A stretch of 64,000 nucleotides of DNA from Aralia elata (lineage: Eukaryota > Streptophyta > Magnoliopsida > Apiales > Araliaceae), in the NCBI GenBank assembly GCA_034770075.1, contig JAVJAP010000217.1, positions 124,001 through 188,000 of the forward strand, written 5' to 3'. The notes beneath the pieces are model-generated. The model did no database searches, had not been told where the DNA came from, and was given only the letters and a program-made list of their open reading frames with translations. This document shows positions 48,765 to 61,613 of this stretch, piece by piece. The position numbers and the translations under genes were made by a program. How positions within the stretch are numbered: the stretch's first letter is position 1; the number at the start of each line of letters is the position of its first letter.

Positions 48765-51656
48765 TCAACCAAAACCAGAAAACTCAAGTTGGAGCTGTGG
48801 CTTGAAGAGCTTTACATACGGATTAGGATCGTACTGCATAATTTCTGCAGCACGTTCAAATTCTCTCTTCAGGACTCCTAAGCTAAATTCGTCCACTGAT
48901 CGGCCTAGATCGTGTGATATTTCAAATGGATCCTCAATGCACATCAGATGACGGTCATACCTATTACTCCTCCTATACCAGTTTTTCTCGATCTTGTTGT
49001 ACATTGAAAAACAGTAAAGGCAGTGAGTTGGTGAAAATAAGGGTATACTAAAGCAGTTTAAACTTCAGTTGCACTTGAGCATATGTTCAGCTTTGGCAAA
49101 AGTTCAAAAAACCCTTTTGAAATTTCTCGTTATAAAAGGCTGCAAATAATACACAACTCAAGACCCTCACGTCAGTCAAGAATCTAAATGTTTGTCCTCA
49201 TTTATGTATGTGTTGGTAAATTTGTCTAATAGGTAATACATGAAAATAAGCAAGAATACTATTTCCGCAGGAAAAAGAAAAGAAACATTTACGCGTATAT
49301 CAATTGACATACCCGAAGAAGTTATATAATCACTAAAGAATGAAGCACAAGTTCACATGGAAAGAATGAAGACTCCAAACCACGACAGCCTTGGCTATAC
49401 TCATTATATTACAGTGAAATTGTTGAAGGATAACATGGGAAGGGGGCTAGTGGTGGAGTGGTAGATAGCATGAGCAAGAAGAGACCAAATCGGGTGCATA
49501 GACATCGAAACAACTATACAGCATATATAAGAATCCTTACAGGTTGACAATGAAATGTGACAAGCACAGAATAGCAAAAGCTTACGACATTTGAACAGCA
49601 GTATGAGATACAATCCATGTGTTAATATGAATTTGCATATATAGATTTGAGTAGACAAAGTACTTCATATATAGAATTATCTCACCTCAATAACCGTCCT
49701 GTACGCACAGATATAACATGATTTGCATAATCGTGATGATACGCCCAATAATTGAAAAATTCCCAAACCAGTTGAGCAATACTTTCCCTATTACGGGATC
49801 CAAAACCGCGAAGTGTCTCCACTTGATCAAAATAAGCACATTCAGTATTGTCTACATTTTGTGTAAAAGTACTTGTCATTCCCTCCTGAGAAAGATAAAA
49901 AAAGAAAGAAAAGAAGGACTCAATGAATTAAGAATGCAGAAGCATCTCTGAATTCGGAGATAATAGCCTTCTTTGAAAAAAAAATAATAAACAGATATTT
50001 TTCAGTCTGTCTGCAGTGACTAAGCCTCTGTTATTGCCGTTGCAAGTTACACGAGTATTGGTAGAATGGACTAAAATATTTATGTGCATTCTTGGATATC
50101 AATAAAAATAGTGCCACTAAGAAACAGAAATGCGTAAATAGGTTGAATACATTATATCATTTATAAATTCTTAATGGAGAAGCCCTAATTCCCATTTTAT
50201 TTGATAGCTCCATTTCAATTTCTGGTGTGGAGAGATGTAGTAGAGAGAAGGGGAATAAAACCATATTCATGGTGATCAGAATACTGCAAAGAAGTGCATC
50301 CCAGTCCATGAAAAAAATAGTTGTATTTTAGTAGGATGACAGACCAAGTGTTATCTAGATAATAATGGTCAGCGGTCGGCCTAATCCAATAAATTTAAAA
50401 TTACAAATACCATCTAGTGCACACTTTAAATTTAAAATGCAATAAGATAACACACCTGTAAGCATGGAAGAATAGCAGGTGTACGACGTTGTAAGAAATG
50501 GATGCACATTAAGACATATCTGGAAAACAAACAATATAATTAGCTAACAAGAATTAAGATAAGTAGGGAACACAAGTACCATTGGATTTGTCAATCCAAC
50601 TCACACATAGCTAGATAGGGTCCCGTGGTAAGTCTTATTGATTCCTCTGGACTTCGCCCAATGTTTTACAATGAAAGCTAGCTGCTGTAATCTTGAATCT
50701 ATTTGTGCATAGTGTCGTAGCAGCTTTGTATTTATAACAGCCAACACACTGTTCACGCCTATGTCACAGGAGATTTCGGTCACTGGATCCTTACACCTCA
50801 CTATAGGCACCCTAGCATTTGTGACCGCCTGTAACCAGAATAAAAAATTAGCCCCAACATTAATTGCAATTTAACATTGAAGATGTCATAAAATCAACAA
50901 TCAGAACATGCAGAGATGAAAACTCACTGACAGTTTGATACTAACCAAAGAGTAAGGGGCTTCAAATCTACCATAGTGCTAAAGGATGAATATATGATAA
51001 TTACTTTTTAGTTTTGGAAAGACTATTAAGCAGCTCAGAAGCTCAATTAAACCAGCGTTTGCAACGGCTACAATGCAATCCCAAGACAAGAAGATTAACT
51101 ATAGATTTTAAAGTATAATGTAATGGCTGGTTAGCAAAGCTCCAAGGAAATTTTCCCTCTCATTTTCCAAGTTCCAGTCAGGAAAAGAAAAAAACACATA
51201 CATCCTACACATTACAGAACATCATACAAAAACCCCAGAAAAACCCAGTCACACTACACCCAACCGAACAAAATTAAGGGACAATTGGTGCAAAAATTAA
51301 AGGGGCAAATCATTTACCTCCACATATTGGAAATTCTTCAACCTCAATATACGTGCCAGCTTCAGCAAAACCTCAGACTTATTAACATACTCCTGAACAT
51401 AATAAGGGCCATCCATCAAAATGCAAACATCAATGTCACTATTTTTTAACCCAAATGAATTAGCAGCCGATCCAAAAATATGCAATGAAGCTGCAGGCCA
51501 TTCTTTGTGAACATGATTCTCCAATAAAGCCAGAAATTGCTTTTGCTTCTGTGATTCTTCATCAGTTTGTTCGAGTGACCCATAAACTGCAAGAAAAGGA
51601 GCATCTAGCCGATGAATGTCATATCGACACGCAATCTGTCTATTAAATATGCTCAT
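48765..51656 (-). CDS. URT1: URT1-like terminal uridylyltransferase (catalytic core)
   Basis: URT1 adds uridines to deadenylated mRNAs in the cytoplasm. Minus-strand exons: 51318-51656 (ATG 51656), 50605-50828, 50456-50519, 49686-49885 and 48765-~48996. Residues include the GS motif G62-S63 and the DxD pair D74/D76 (SDIDVC); the third acidic residue is in exon 2 (EISCDIGV), followed by FIVKHWAKSRGIN and the nucleotide-recognition region. Exons 1-4 join in frame with GT-AG borders. The last exon reads IEKNWYRR...RHLMCIEDPFEISHDLGR, but the expected acceptor next to CAAGATCG reads AA instead of AG; the nearest AG (48993-48995) shifts the frame. Arabidopsis URT1 has a long disordered N terminus that is absent here. 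It is either a core-only paralogue or a gene losing its C-terminal exon. Confidence 0.8.
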
Positions 51657-51779
51657 CTTCTCTGATTCTTTCGTTTCTACAGAGCATGCACTAGGGTTAT
51701 TTTGCCTACTCCATCTTCTTCTTCAATTATAAAGGCAGTGAAATCATCGGGAAAAAAGAACCCCAACTTAAATAGTACA

Positions 51780-52798
51780 GGTGACAATCAGTGTAGAAAT
51801 CGTTAAAGGTAACTCCTCGAATCCTATCAGGAGAATGAATCTTAATATTATTTCAGCAGCAATCTATTTTTAGCAGAGTTCTATTTTAAAAGTAGCCTTA
51901 TTTGTAATAGTTATATTATTAGTGATAGTGTTCTAATTATAGTAATATTTTAGAGAGTTGACGGATGGTGTAATTGGATTTTGGATTATTGTGTGAGAAA
52001 AAAAAATGGACTTTTATTTTATATAAAAAATTGTACCGTAAAAATTAATATACTGAAATTATTTTGTGAATTAGATTATTAAGTATCAAATTATATTAAA
52101 TATTGTGATATTTTTTTTCTTAAATATTATTATTTATTTTGAATGACTTAATTTTCAACCGAAACAATACAAATACGAGCAATAAACAAACATACGGAAT
52201 AAATATTTATTTATACTACTATTTCATTATTTTCACATGCACCCCTTCCCCTCCCTCTATCTCATATGATAAGTGTAAAATTTCTTTTCTTTTTTTTGGA
52301 GTAAATATTTGCTTATTTAATTTTCAAAAAAGATATATATTACAATATATATATATATGAGTAAATATACCAATCAATTATAATGTATTTGTATTATTTT
52401 ACAAATTATGTTATTGTGTCGATTCACAATAAAAATCACATATTTTTGTTACAATATATAACTCTTTAAATTGTGATATTGTCGTCTCATGTCGATACTG
52501 AATTGTAATATAGATATTAATATTTTAATTTTTGTAATGTTATAATCAATATTTTAATTTTTACAAAATTGTTCCCTTTGACAAATTTTGACCAAAATAA
52601 ATCAATTATGTGCATATTATATGGGTGTATAAAGGCCAAAATAGTCAATTTTTGTACACTCAAATAAATCCCTCCAAAAAATGATTATGTGTACACACCG
52701 CATATTTTTGTACACACTGTGCATATTATATGGGTGTATATAATGTGTATGCAGGAATGTTGTTGCCCACCGCTTAACATGATAAATTAAGAATACAT
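51780..52798. other. Intergenic, AT-rich
   Basis: No gene was seen. The word GTGCATATTATATGGGTGTA occurs twice, near 52611 and 52718, about 107 bp apart. Confidence 0.45.
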
Positions 52799-52919
52799 GT
52801 CTTTCACATTCTTTAGAAGAATAACAGGAATAATATATTAGACCTCCTCTCCATGTAATAGTACGGATATTCCATCCTCTCCCACTATTCCAACATTTGT
52901 TCATGAGAAGGAATTTCTT
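52799..52919. repeat. 120 bp direct repeat flanking an LTR element, left copy
   Basis: From TTTCACATTCTTTAGAAGAA to GAATTTCTTA this segment recurs almost unchanged at 57037-57157, on the far side of the LTR element at 52922. It is far too long for a target-site duplication. Confidence 0.85.
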
Positions 52920-52921
52920 AG

Positions 52922-53526
52922 TGTTAACACTAAAATTTGACCGCTCACCAAATCACTAAATAACGAGTCGAAAAGACGTTTAACAGTGGAGGTTATGCAA
53001 TTGTTTTAGTGTGTGTGTGGAATAAAATAATGACACATGTAAATAAAATAATAACACAAGAATTTTACGTGGAAACCCAATTGGAAAAAAACCATGTGAG
53101 ATATCTCAGAAATCTACTATGAAAATAATATGAGGAATACAAGTTCTCAACTGAGAAATAAACTAATTGTTTATTTTCTCTCTATTTGCTCACTTTTGAT
53201 ATTGCTCTTACTGAATACTTTTAACTCTCTGCTACTTGTTGCTTTCTTTCTGAGCTCTCGGATGGGAGTGTATATATTGGTGCTCACTCATTCTCCTCCC
53301 TTCCCCTCGCTGCTAGGATGATATATATAAGAGAGAGGAAGATGAAGAGACTTTTGGTAGGCGAAAAGTTTTGGCAGTGAAAGGTTTAATCCTTTCTTAT
53401 TTCCTCGTGCCCCGCCATTTGCTTTTGGTTGTAACCTTCTGAATTCCTTCCTATTTGTGTTGCATATTATTCATAGGTGAGGACCCACTGAATATTTTAG
53501 ACCCCTTAAAAATCATATCCTAACAT
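52922..53526 (-). mobile_element. LTR (605 bp) of the second TGTTAAC-type element
   Basis: It begins TGTTAACACTAAAATTTGAC and ends ATATCCTAACA on the plus strand. On the minus strand the A/G-rich AAGAGAGTGAGGAGCAA lies immediately before it, fitting the polypurine tract before a 3' LTR. Its partner begins at 56689. It shares the TGTTAACGCC-type start and CCTAACA end with the LTRs at 22072 and 22666. Confidence 0.75.
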
Positions 53527-56500
53527 TGCTCCTCACTCTCTTATTGTAAGCAACTTAAAATAAGAGAGTACAAAATGTGACATTGTTATAAGCGTTTGTT
53601 TTGTTCGCTTAGTGTTGGTCGATTTCGCAATCGATAAATACGCGCAAGTATACGCGGTCAACAAGTAATAAAGTGATAAGAGAGTTGTCGAACCCACAGG
53701 GAATTGTTCTAGTGTATCCCAAGTACCAACTATATATCGTCTCGATTTTAATTAGACAAATGATGATTTGATGTTTTTGTTGTTGGTAGTGACTAAGATA
53801 ATAATAATCAAGTAAAAGATAATGAAATCTAATATTAATAAGTCTAAGATTGCAATTTCCCCCAACACTTCATTTGAATATCCTAACTCTCTCGTTTGAA
53901 ATAATTAACAACATAGAATTGCCAACCGAGAAATCAAAGCTACTTATAAGCCTCTGTCGATGGTCAAATTCGAATCTTCCTAATGCGGCATGTAGGTATA
54001 TGTCTATCCTACACACTATCAAGAGACCAATTTCAAGAACAATAACAAGACACATGTCACTAAATCTCATTAAACGTCCTTTCAATTACCAACTTTCACA
54101 TAGGAAGTCATTAAGAATAGATTCTCCATTAGTTGCACACGGTATCTAGGTATAGGTCTATCCTAAATACTATCAAGTTACCTATTATTGAGGATAATCA
54201 ACAAGACACACGTCACTAAATCTCAATTAATTACCCATAACAATCTGTAACTCTCGCATGATATCATAACAAGGTCTAAACACTATAATCCGTTCGTCAA
54301 GTTCATATAGGTTCCCACGGTAATTACTAGCTAGGCAATTAATATATGAAGCATAAATTATGACATACAATTCACAAATGAGTAATTAATATCAAAGAGA
54401 GAGAAATCAATTCAAACTATGTGTTGGGTTCCATTGAAATCTTAGAATAAGCTCTAGTTCATGGTAGCTAGGCAAAACATCAAACACATGGTGTACATCA
54501 TGAAATAGAAATACAAATTCAAAGGAAAGCAAGAGATGATAAAACCCATTTAGAAGATATTCATATGTTGCTTGCTTGGTTGATGTCAATTTCTAGCTTT
54601 TCCTCTTCCTTTGGCATTCTTTTCTCCTTTTGCTCCTTGGCTTGTTGCTGAAAATCTCCTTGAATTGCAGCCCTCAAGCTCTTCTTGGTGATGTATGTGC
54701 AGCCTCCTTATGTCAAGATGTCCATTTGACACTCCTTTCCTTCTTGGTTCTTTTGATTTTGCTGAATTTTCCTTGTGTTGCAGCACTTTTGGCTCTCTAA
54801 TTGATGTTTTTGTGCAGCCTCCCAATCCCTAGATATGAAATATGAAGCCCCAATGAGATATTATATAGTGCCTCCATGAAAAACCCTAGCCAAACATCAG
54901 ATTTTGGGTCAAAAGTGAGCTGGAATCGCACTACGAGCTCAAAAGATCGCACTCAGCACGCCCAGATGCGCCCGCACGCCGCCTGGTGCGTCCGCACGCT
55001 GCCCCCTGGCCATGCCGCACGCCCACGCCGCGCGCTGGCTGCTTGGTGCCAGGCGTCGTGCGGCCGCACACAATTCCGCGCGCCCGCACCAAAACCGCTA
55101 TATCCCGACTCAGTTTTGACCTCTGTTGGTAAAATGGCCATAACGTCTTCGTCCGAACTCGTATTTAGGCGTGTAAATAGGCTATGGAAAGCTAAGAAAG
55201 AGCTCTACAACTTTCATAACTGGAGCTTGACGAGAAAATGTCCGGAGAAAGGCTCAAATTGAGCCCGAAGCAACTGCTGTGTAAAATACATGCCAAATCC
55301 GATGGTAAAATAGCCATAACTCTCTCATACGAACTTCAAATTAGATGATTCCGGATGCTCCCGAAAGCTGAGATTAATATCTACAACGTTCGTTCTTTGA
55401 GTTTTGAGAGATTCAGATTGCATCATGGGTGAAATTGGGAAACAAGTAGCTATAGTACCGAAAAGCAAGTTATGGGTATTGATTCCAAGGAGCTTTTATT
55501 TCCATTCCTACAAAACAATATGAAAAACATATAAAAGCATACAAAAACATATAAAACCAATATAAAACTACATTACATGACAATAAGATAAAAACACATA
55601 AAACCAACCGAAATGACTTAGGATTTACAAATTATCAAGCTCAAAAGCACCTAATTTGTGTATATAAAACACACTCATCACTTAGTTTCCTCTGTTATAT
55701 GAATTATTTTGTTAAGTTTTGTCTCCTTTCCTTGATAGGCACGATCCTTCCCGAAGATCCAAATCACCGACCTCAAACCTCCTTTGCTTCATTCCCCGAT
55801 TATAGTGTCAACAGTTCTGCGTTGATAGATAACCAATTGTATCATCGTCAAATATAAATAGTTCGTCCCGAAGAACGTTGTCCGTTTGGGAGAACGTTTT
55901 GATTGTCTCGGAAGATGCATGACCGTCCCAGAGGGTGATTTGATTGTCCCGAAAGATGTTTGACCGTCCCAGAGAGTGTTTGACCTCCTTGGAGGGCGCT
56001 TCTTGTCTGTCTGCGCCTCAATGGCTGCTGCACTTTCCTTTACTTTCTCTCTTTCCAACGAACTATCCCTGGAGCTGCTCCGACGCTTGCTCCGGTCTGG
56101 TGAGCGGCTTTTCGGTCTACTTCTGTCCTGTGAGCGGCTTGTGCCTGCTAGCGGCTTTTGTGCCTGCTTCGGATCGGGGAGCGACTCTTCGGCCTGCTCC
56201 TATCCTGCGAGCGGCTTATGTGCCTGCTGTAGATTGAGAAACGACTCTTCGGCCTGCTCCTCATTTGTTTGGAGCCGTCCGAACAATAGGTCCTGAATTG
56301 GCTTCGAACATAAATAACAAGTTCGCGTGAGCGATAGCTGAAGTCCGAATTGGAGTATATGGCATCTCTATTAGAGTTTGTTGTCCGAAGTGGACTGCTT
56401 AGGTTCCGCCAGTTAAATTAACCTAGCAATCACGAGTATTCATAATATTTATTAACATATCATATAATCATACATAGATTGGGCTTTGCCATATATACCA

Positions 56501-56688
56501 CATATCAGTACATATTATTATATTTATTTAAAACATAAACAGATATGGAGACTTAGCTTTTGGACGTGAGTCTGCCGAAAATAAGTCTACAAAATATTGG
56601 AACCATCCTCCTTTAGTTGCTACCTCTCATAATTGTTTAATCAATAACGGGTGATTTTGATTCAACACTAAAAAGCCCTCCTTCTAGC
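53527..56688 (-). mobile_element. Body of the second non-autonomous LTR element
   Basis: Flanked by its LTRs and interrupted by the solo LTR at 53613-55680. Read on the minus strand from the right, it opens with TTGGCGCTAGAAGGAGGGC, a primer-site-like stretch just inside the LTR, then a repeat built on GAGCGGCTTATGTGCCTGC on the plus strand (about 56080-56230), a short ORF (55789-56058, starting MEREKVKESAAAIEAQTD) and a small patch of the GTCCCGAGGATG-like minisatellite (55870-56000). No polymerase domains were seen. Confidence 0.6.
53613..55680. mobile_element. Solo LTR, 2.07 kb
   Basis: It begins TGTTGGTCGATTTCGC and ends ACACTCATCA, with the 5 bp duplication CTTAG on both sides (53608-53612 and 55681-55685). 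It contains the words AGAGAGTTGTCGAACCCACA and AAAATGGCCATAACGTC near either end, which in my recollection are common in long plant gypsy LTRs; no internal region adjoins it. A GC-rich block (about 54950-55100) has many GCACGCC words. Confidence 0.85.
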
Positions 56689-57036
56689 GCCAATGTTAAC
56701 GCCAAAATTTGACCGCTCGCTAAATCACCAAATAACGAGCCGAAAAGACGTTTAACAGTGGAGGTTATGCAATTATTTCAGTGTGGGTGGAATAAAATAA
56801 TGACACATGAAAATAAAATATTAACACAATAATTTTTACGTGGAAACCTAATTGGGAAAAAACCACGGAGAGAGATCTCAGAAGTCACTATGAAAATAAT
56901 ATGTATAATACAAGCTCTCTAAACTGATAAATAAACTCTGTATTTATTTTCTCTCCACATCCTTATTCCTCTCTATATTTGCTCTTCTGCTTTCAGATGC
57001 TTTTTCTCTCCGATGAAAGTATTATGCTCTTCTTCT
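56689..57036 (-). mobile_element. Truncated partner LTR
   Basis: It begins TGTTAACGCCAAAATTTGAC and follows the 52922 LTR closely for about 270 bp (including AAAAGACGTTTAACAGTGGA), diverges after the CTCTCC stretch and is cut off where the 120 bp flanking repeat begins at 57037. On the minus strand this would be the 5' LTR. Confidence 0.7.
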
Positions 57037-57157
57037 GCTTTCACATTCTTTAGAAGAATAACAGGAATAATATATTAGACCTCCTCTCCCTGTAATAGTA
57101 CGGATATTCCATCCTCTCCCACTATTCCAACATTTGTTCATGAGAAGGAATTTCTTA
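57037..57157. repeat. 120 bp direct repeat, right copy
   Basis: Near-identical to 52799-52919. It replaces the expected end of the truncated LTR. Confidence 0.85.
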
Positions 57158-57341
57158 AAATATTGGTTAAAATTAAATAATGCAACGAGGGAGCATGGAA
57201 CCTGAATTAGTGCAAGCTTTTGGACAGAAAAGCAAGGTACTTGTTTTTGGGCGGAAGATCACGGAGGAGAGAAAAAGGACTTTTGTCCATTTATTTCTTT
57301 CTAACTTGGTGGCTCACTTTCTTTATATATATATATATATA

Positions 57342-57532
57342 GGGAGAGCTTTTAAAGCGAACTTTAAAAGGCGAACCAAAGACGAACCGTCGTCTTTGGT
57401 ATCTATGGCGACGATTCGACCCATCGCCGTAACCATGTAATCATTGGCGACGGGTCAAATCGTCGCCATAGACACCACAGACGACGGTTCATCTTTAGTT
57501 CGCTTTTTAAGAGTTCGCTTTTGAAATTCTCC
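57342..57532. mobile_element. Foldback MITE (191 bp) in a TA-rich site
   Basis: Almost the whole element is one inverted repeat: the left arm (AAAGACGAACCGTCGTCTTT, CTATGGCGACGATTCGACCC) and the right arm pair over about 95 bp, with a very short loop near 57440. Ends are GGGAGA and TCTCC, with TATATA on both sides. A transcript would form a long hairpin of the kind processed into small RNAs. Confidence 0.85.
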
Positions 57533-57753
57533 TATATATATATATATATTGTACAAGCACATCTGATAAACTTTCGCATTTTTATTCATTTACTGCTTCA
57601 AAACATAATAGAAATAGCATCGTAGTTATTTACATCATCTATCCTGAAATTGTAAAGTTCCAGGATTACATCATTATTCTGTCCCATTATATAAAACTGA
57701 GATTTACAACTTATTAACTTCATAATTTTCATACTAGTATATCTAATAATTAT

Positions 57754-58560
57754 CTACGATGACATCCCACGGCGCACAGCTTCCTTGCGTTCCTGCTCCA
57801 TAATACGAGTCACCATTCTTCGATCCACCATATCTGGATGACGATGAACTCGATCCTAAGATCTATCTACTGTGGTGTGAAAAATATACTCCATCTCATC
57901 AATCTTGGCCTTCTTTGACCGCACCTCATATTCAACACGATCTGCGATGTTAGTCTCCCTCAACCAAGCAGTTTCAGCTCTCGCCCGCTTAGCTGACTCC
58001 TCTTTCAACTCATCTCGTACAATTTCATTCCTGGCTATCAACTGTCCTCGTCGATACTTAGACTGTGCTAGCCTCTGCTCAACCTCTGCAAGACGTGATG
58101 AAAGGTCTTGGATCCCAGCATCCTTCTGCTCTAGAGCGACTTGACGTTCCACAACCTATTCTCCTAACTCCTCGTTTTCGCTCTCAACATGAACCAGCTT
58201 CCACTCCACGTCCCCAAGACGTATATCGAGCTCTTCAATCTCACCGTTCTTCTGCTCCAAGATAGTCTGTCGCTCAGCCAGCTGCCTCTCTAACTCCTCC
58301 ACTCTATCTTGCAACTCTATGTTGCGATCATACACCTGCTCATACATCTGAACACCTAAGGAGGTTAGTGATATCTCCTCAGGGTCCTCCTCCTCCTCAA
58401 CCTCCCCGGGATCCTCCTCAGGATCAGTCTCAGGCTCGTACTCGGGTCCTGCAACTGTGATCAATGGGGATGGCTCCCTCCACACTAGCTGCTCCTGAAC
58501 TACATGAATATCTCGGGGCTCCTCCTCCCTAGCCTGGCTGGGTTCTCCTCTATCAGTCAT
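57754..58560 (-). pseudogene. Retrotransposon coiled-coil ORF (gag region) with two TAG stops
   Basis: Starting MTDRGEPSQAREEEPRDIHV, the frame has an acidic Glu/Asp-rich block (residues 50-75) and then a long heptad-type coiled coil (RNIELQDRVEELERQLAERQ and further Glu/Gln/Arg-rich heptads). One frame stays open to 57754 except for two TAG codons (58156-58158 and one at the end of VDRS). It begins about 170 bp after the tRNA-Met primer site on the same strand, where a gypsy element's first ORF should be. No zinc knuckle or protease follows; the MITE at 57342 and the junction at 57157 end the element. It could be gag or an extra ORF ahead of gag. Confidence 0.55.
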
Positions 58561-58731
58561 CCTGACAACAAAATTTTAAGTTTTAATTACTAATCGATAA
58601 TACTCGCGAGCACATAAGTTTGTCATCAAATAAGCACATAACACATAATCAGTTTATCACCTCTATATTCTCTATCTTCTAAAAGGCTACTACCCTAAGG
58701 CTTTTCCCACCTAAAGGTTCATAACCTATCA

Positions 58732-58743
58732 GCTCTGATACCA
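58732..58743 (-). other. Retrotransposon primer binding site (initiator tRNA-Met type)
   Basis: On the minus strand TGGTATCAGAGC lies three bases after the LTR end (GGTGTCACA). This orients the adjacent LTR and the coiled-coil ORF on the minus strand. Confidence 0.8.
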
Positions 58744-58746
58744 ACC

Positions 58747-61613
58747 TGTGACACCCCCAAATCCGGGTACTTAATTCCTACTGATTTGGTGTTCACTATT
58801 TCAATCATTCACAACTATCTACCCATAATAAGATTAATTAAATAAACTTAAAGAAATATCTTCCCTCAAATGGGGTTACATCACCAATCTCTAAATGAAA
58901 CAAGTCCCAGGTTATCTAACCTCTATTACATCAATGCGGAATAAAGAACATAAAATTAAATAAGTTTTGCTAAAAATAAACATCAAATAATTAACAGATC
59001 TCTTGCTACTTCGGCATCTTGCCCTTGCCTTTACTTGTGGACGGCTCGTTTGATTTCTCTGTCTTAGCTGCAAAGTTTAATGCAAGAGTGAGCAAACAAT
59101 TGCCCACAAGTGTGATAACAGAAGCAATTGAATAATCAATAAAGTAGATTTCAACTGAGGTATAATAGTTTTTTTTAATTCAATCAATAACTAGTCAAGA
59201 TCTGAAAGCTCAATAGAAAGCTTAGCTCAAGAACTGAATATAGATTCAGGATTAAAAGTGTATCTAAGGGCCACAAGACCTCGAACTATGTCCTAGGTTA
59301 TCAAGTATTTCTACCGTAACCTTTAACAGTCTTATAGACTATGGACCATCCATCTCGTACTCAGGGGGATCAGCCATGTGTACAATGTATTGTGCATAAA
59401 CATTTTAACATTGTCGCGTAATTAATCCCCTATATTAGGGTTATTCATCTCAGTCTAGTATCAGAATCCGTACCAAAAGGAACTTGGTTCGGAACAATTA
59501 TTAAAATATTCTAAATCTTTAGAACGCTCATCAACTAAGGACTAGCTGAATCAATAAGGGTTTGCTAGTCACTAAAGCATTTGATTCATCAATGAAATTG
59601 TACAATAGAATTTATAATCAAAGTCTGAATAATGATCAATGATCGTATAGCAAATGACTTGAATAATACATAGGTAATTGACATGATAACAACCTTGCTT
59701 GAATAACAATAAGCTAAGGTTGATAAGTTAGCTCAATGAAATTAAACTTGTTTTAAATGAAATAATAAGATTAAGGGAGAAAAACTTGCTCAACGTAAAA
59801 GTAATAAATTGAGATAAGGAACTTGCCTCGTGCGTAGATTACGGATTTAAATAATGCACGTCCCTTAATCACCCTATACATTTTGATTACAAAACGATAA
59901 CAATAATTAGTTACAAATTCATATACATTTTAGGGTTTGTTCTTATCCCATTTCATTTAATATATCAAATGTCATTTGATATTCATTAAATATTCCCTTA
60001 CCACTCATTGTAGTATCTTATTTTATTATAACATCTCAATTGACAATCGATAATCATCAAGTACTTGTTTAACAACCATCTAGGTATCTTATTAGTCATT
60101 TTATACCTTAATATAAGTTTTAAACTTGTTTATAGCATCATAGCAGAATCACAAAGAAAATAAAAATTTAAAATTTTAGTTACTGTTCCCTCGCCGGGCG
60201 AGGATTTTCTTAACAAAAATCTCGCCGGGGCGAGACTTCGTCGGGGCGAAGATTTCCTTAACAATTATCTCGCCGGAGCGAGGATTTCCAGTTCATTTCT
60301 CTCGCCGGGGCGAGAGACTCGGCAGTCGTCTCCTACAGTTCGCGAACCAGTGAAAACTTAGGCCAAATTTGGCCAAATTTTTCGAATTCTACCATCCAAC
60401 ACATAGTTTAAACATACCCAGATATCAAATATGATATAAAACAATTACCCATCATGTTTCTAAATATTCTAACCAATATAAAACACATAATCAACCAAAT
60501 TGAAGCAAAAATTCTCTATTTAAACCAAATATTCATGTTTTAGCTATTTTAATAAAATCAACCACTGTAAACTCGTCTTTCAATCATTTTAATCCATTAT
60601 AATTACATTCTTTTTCGTTTTTCATCATATTAACACAATCAAAAGTCAATTTACCGATTAATAATCTAATTGAACATCAATTTTCATATATATATGCCAC
60701 ACATGAAATAAGACTCTGTAAAAACAAAAACTTCATTCTAAATCATGCTTTCATGAATTAACTCTTTCAAATTAGTTTATAATCATCACATAATCTCCAA
60801 TATATGCTTACTAACAATTATAACCAAGTAATTCATGTATTTAGCATATAAATTCATATACAGTGACATAGAAATCATATACAGAGAAGTAAAATAATAA
60901 GAATATAGTGAAGAACAAAACTAACAAGAATTATACCTTCAAGCTATGTATGATTCCTTAGCTTAGCAACTCTCAATTCTCAAAACTCTCAAACTCTCAA
61001 TTTTCTCTAAACTCTCAAAGCTCTGTTCTTTCTTCTTTCTTTTCTAAGTTTAACAAATAAACTGATAAAGCCTACAAATAAAAACTGATGAAACATAATC
61101 ACGTATTTTAATTTAAAAACCATCAGTTACATAATTCAAAAGTCATAAGGCTTGTTTGGCAAAACAAAATTGAAATAACTCATTATTTCCAACCAAATGT
61201 CATAAGGCCTTGTTTGGTTTGATGGAAATTAAAACTCTTTCTATTTACTTTAATAACTCATTATAACATATAGTTTTAATTGTCACACTTTTAATTTAAT
61301 TGAACTTATTATTATATAAATTCAATTAAACCTTACTAACTTAAATAATAGTTCCATTTCACCAATAACAATAACACCAAATAAATTATCTTATTCAAAT
61401 AAATTCTTTATTCAAACAAATCATTTAATCATCTAATTTAATTATTAAATTAAATTAGAATAAACACATCAAATCACAATCAAATAACATTTAACAAAAA
61501 TTCTTTCACCATAACTTATAAATTATTTATTTTACTCAATAAATAAATTAATAAAAATATTTATATAACTCAATAAATATTTTTATTTAATCACAAAAAT
61601 TGCATCCGTTACA
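58747..61613 (-). mobile_element. Gypsy-type LTR, 2.87 kb
   Basis: On the plus strand it begins TGTGACACCCCC and ends CATCCGTTACA. It has a primer site on one side and, on the other, a minus-strand polypurine tract (AAGGAGGGGAGGA at 61614-61626) after a chromodomain remnant, so it is both the 3' LTR of one element body and the 5' LTR of another. That arrangement suggests a tandem element formed by recombination. A run of CTCGCCGGGGCGAG-type hairpins lies at 60190-60320. Confidence 0.8.
60190..60320. repeat. Cluster of GC-rich CTCGCCGGGGCGAG palindromes
   Basis: Four or five imperfect palindromes of 12-14 bp (CTCGCCGGGCGAGG, CTCGCCGGGGCGAG, TTCGTCGGGGCGAAG, CTCGCCGGAGCGAG), spaced 30-40 bp apart inside a very AT-rich LTR. 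Confidence 0.85.

Noticed and set aside
54950..55141. GC-rich open frames on both strands
   Set aside because: They sit in the GC-rich block of a solo LTR with repeated GCACGCC words and show no protein features.
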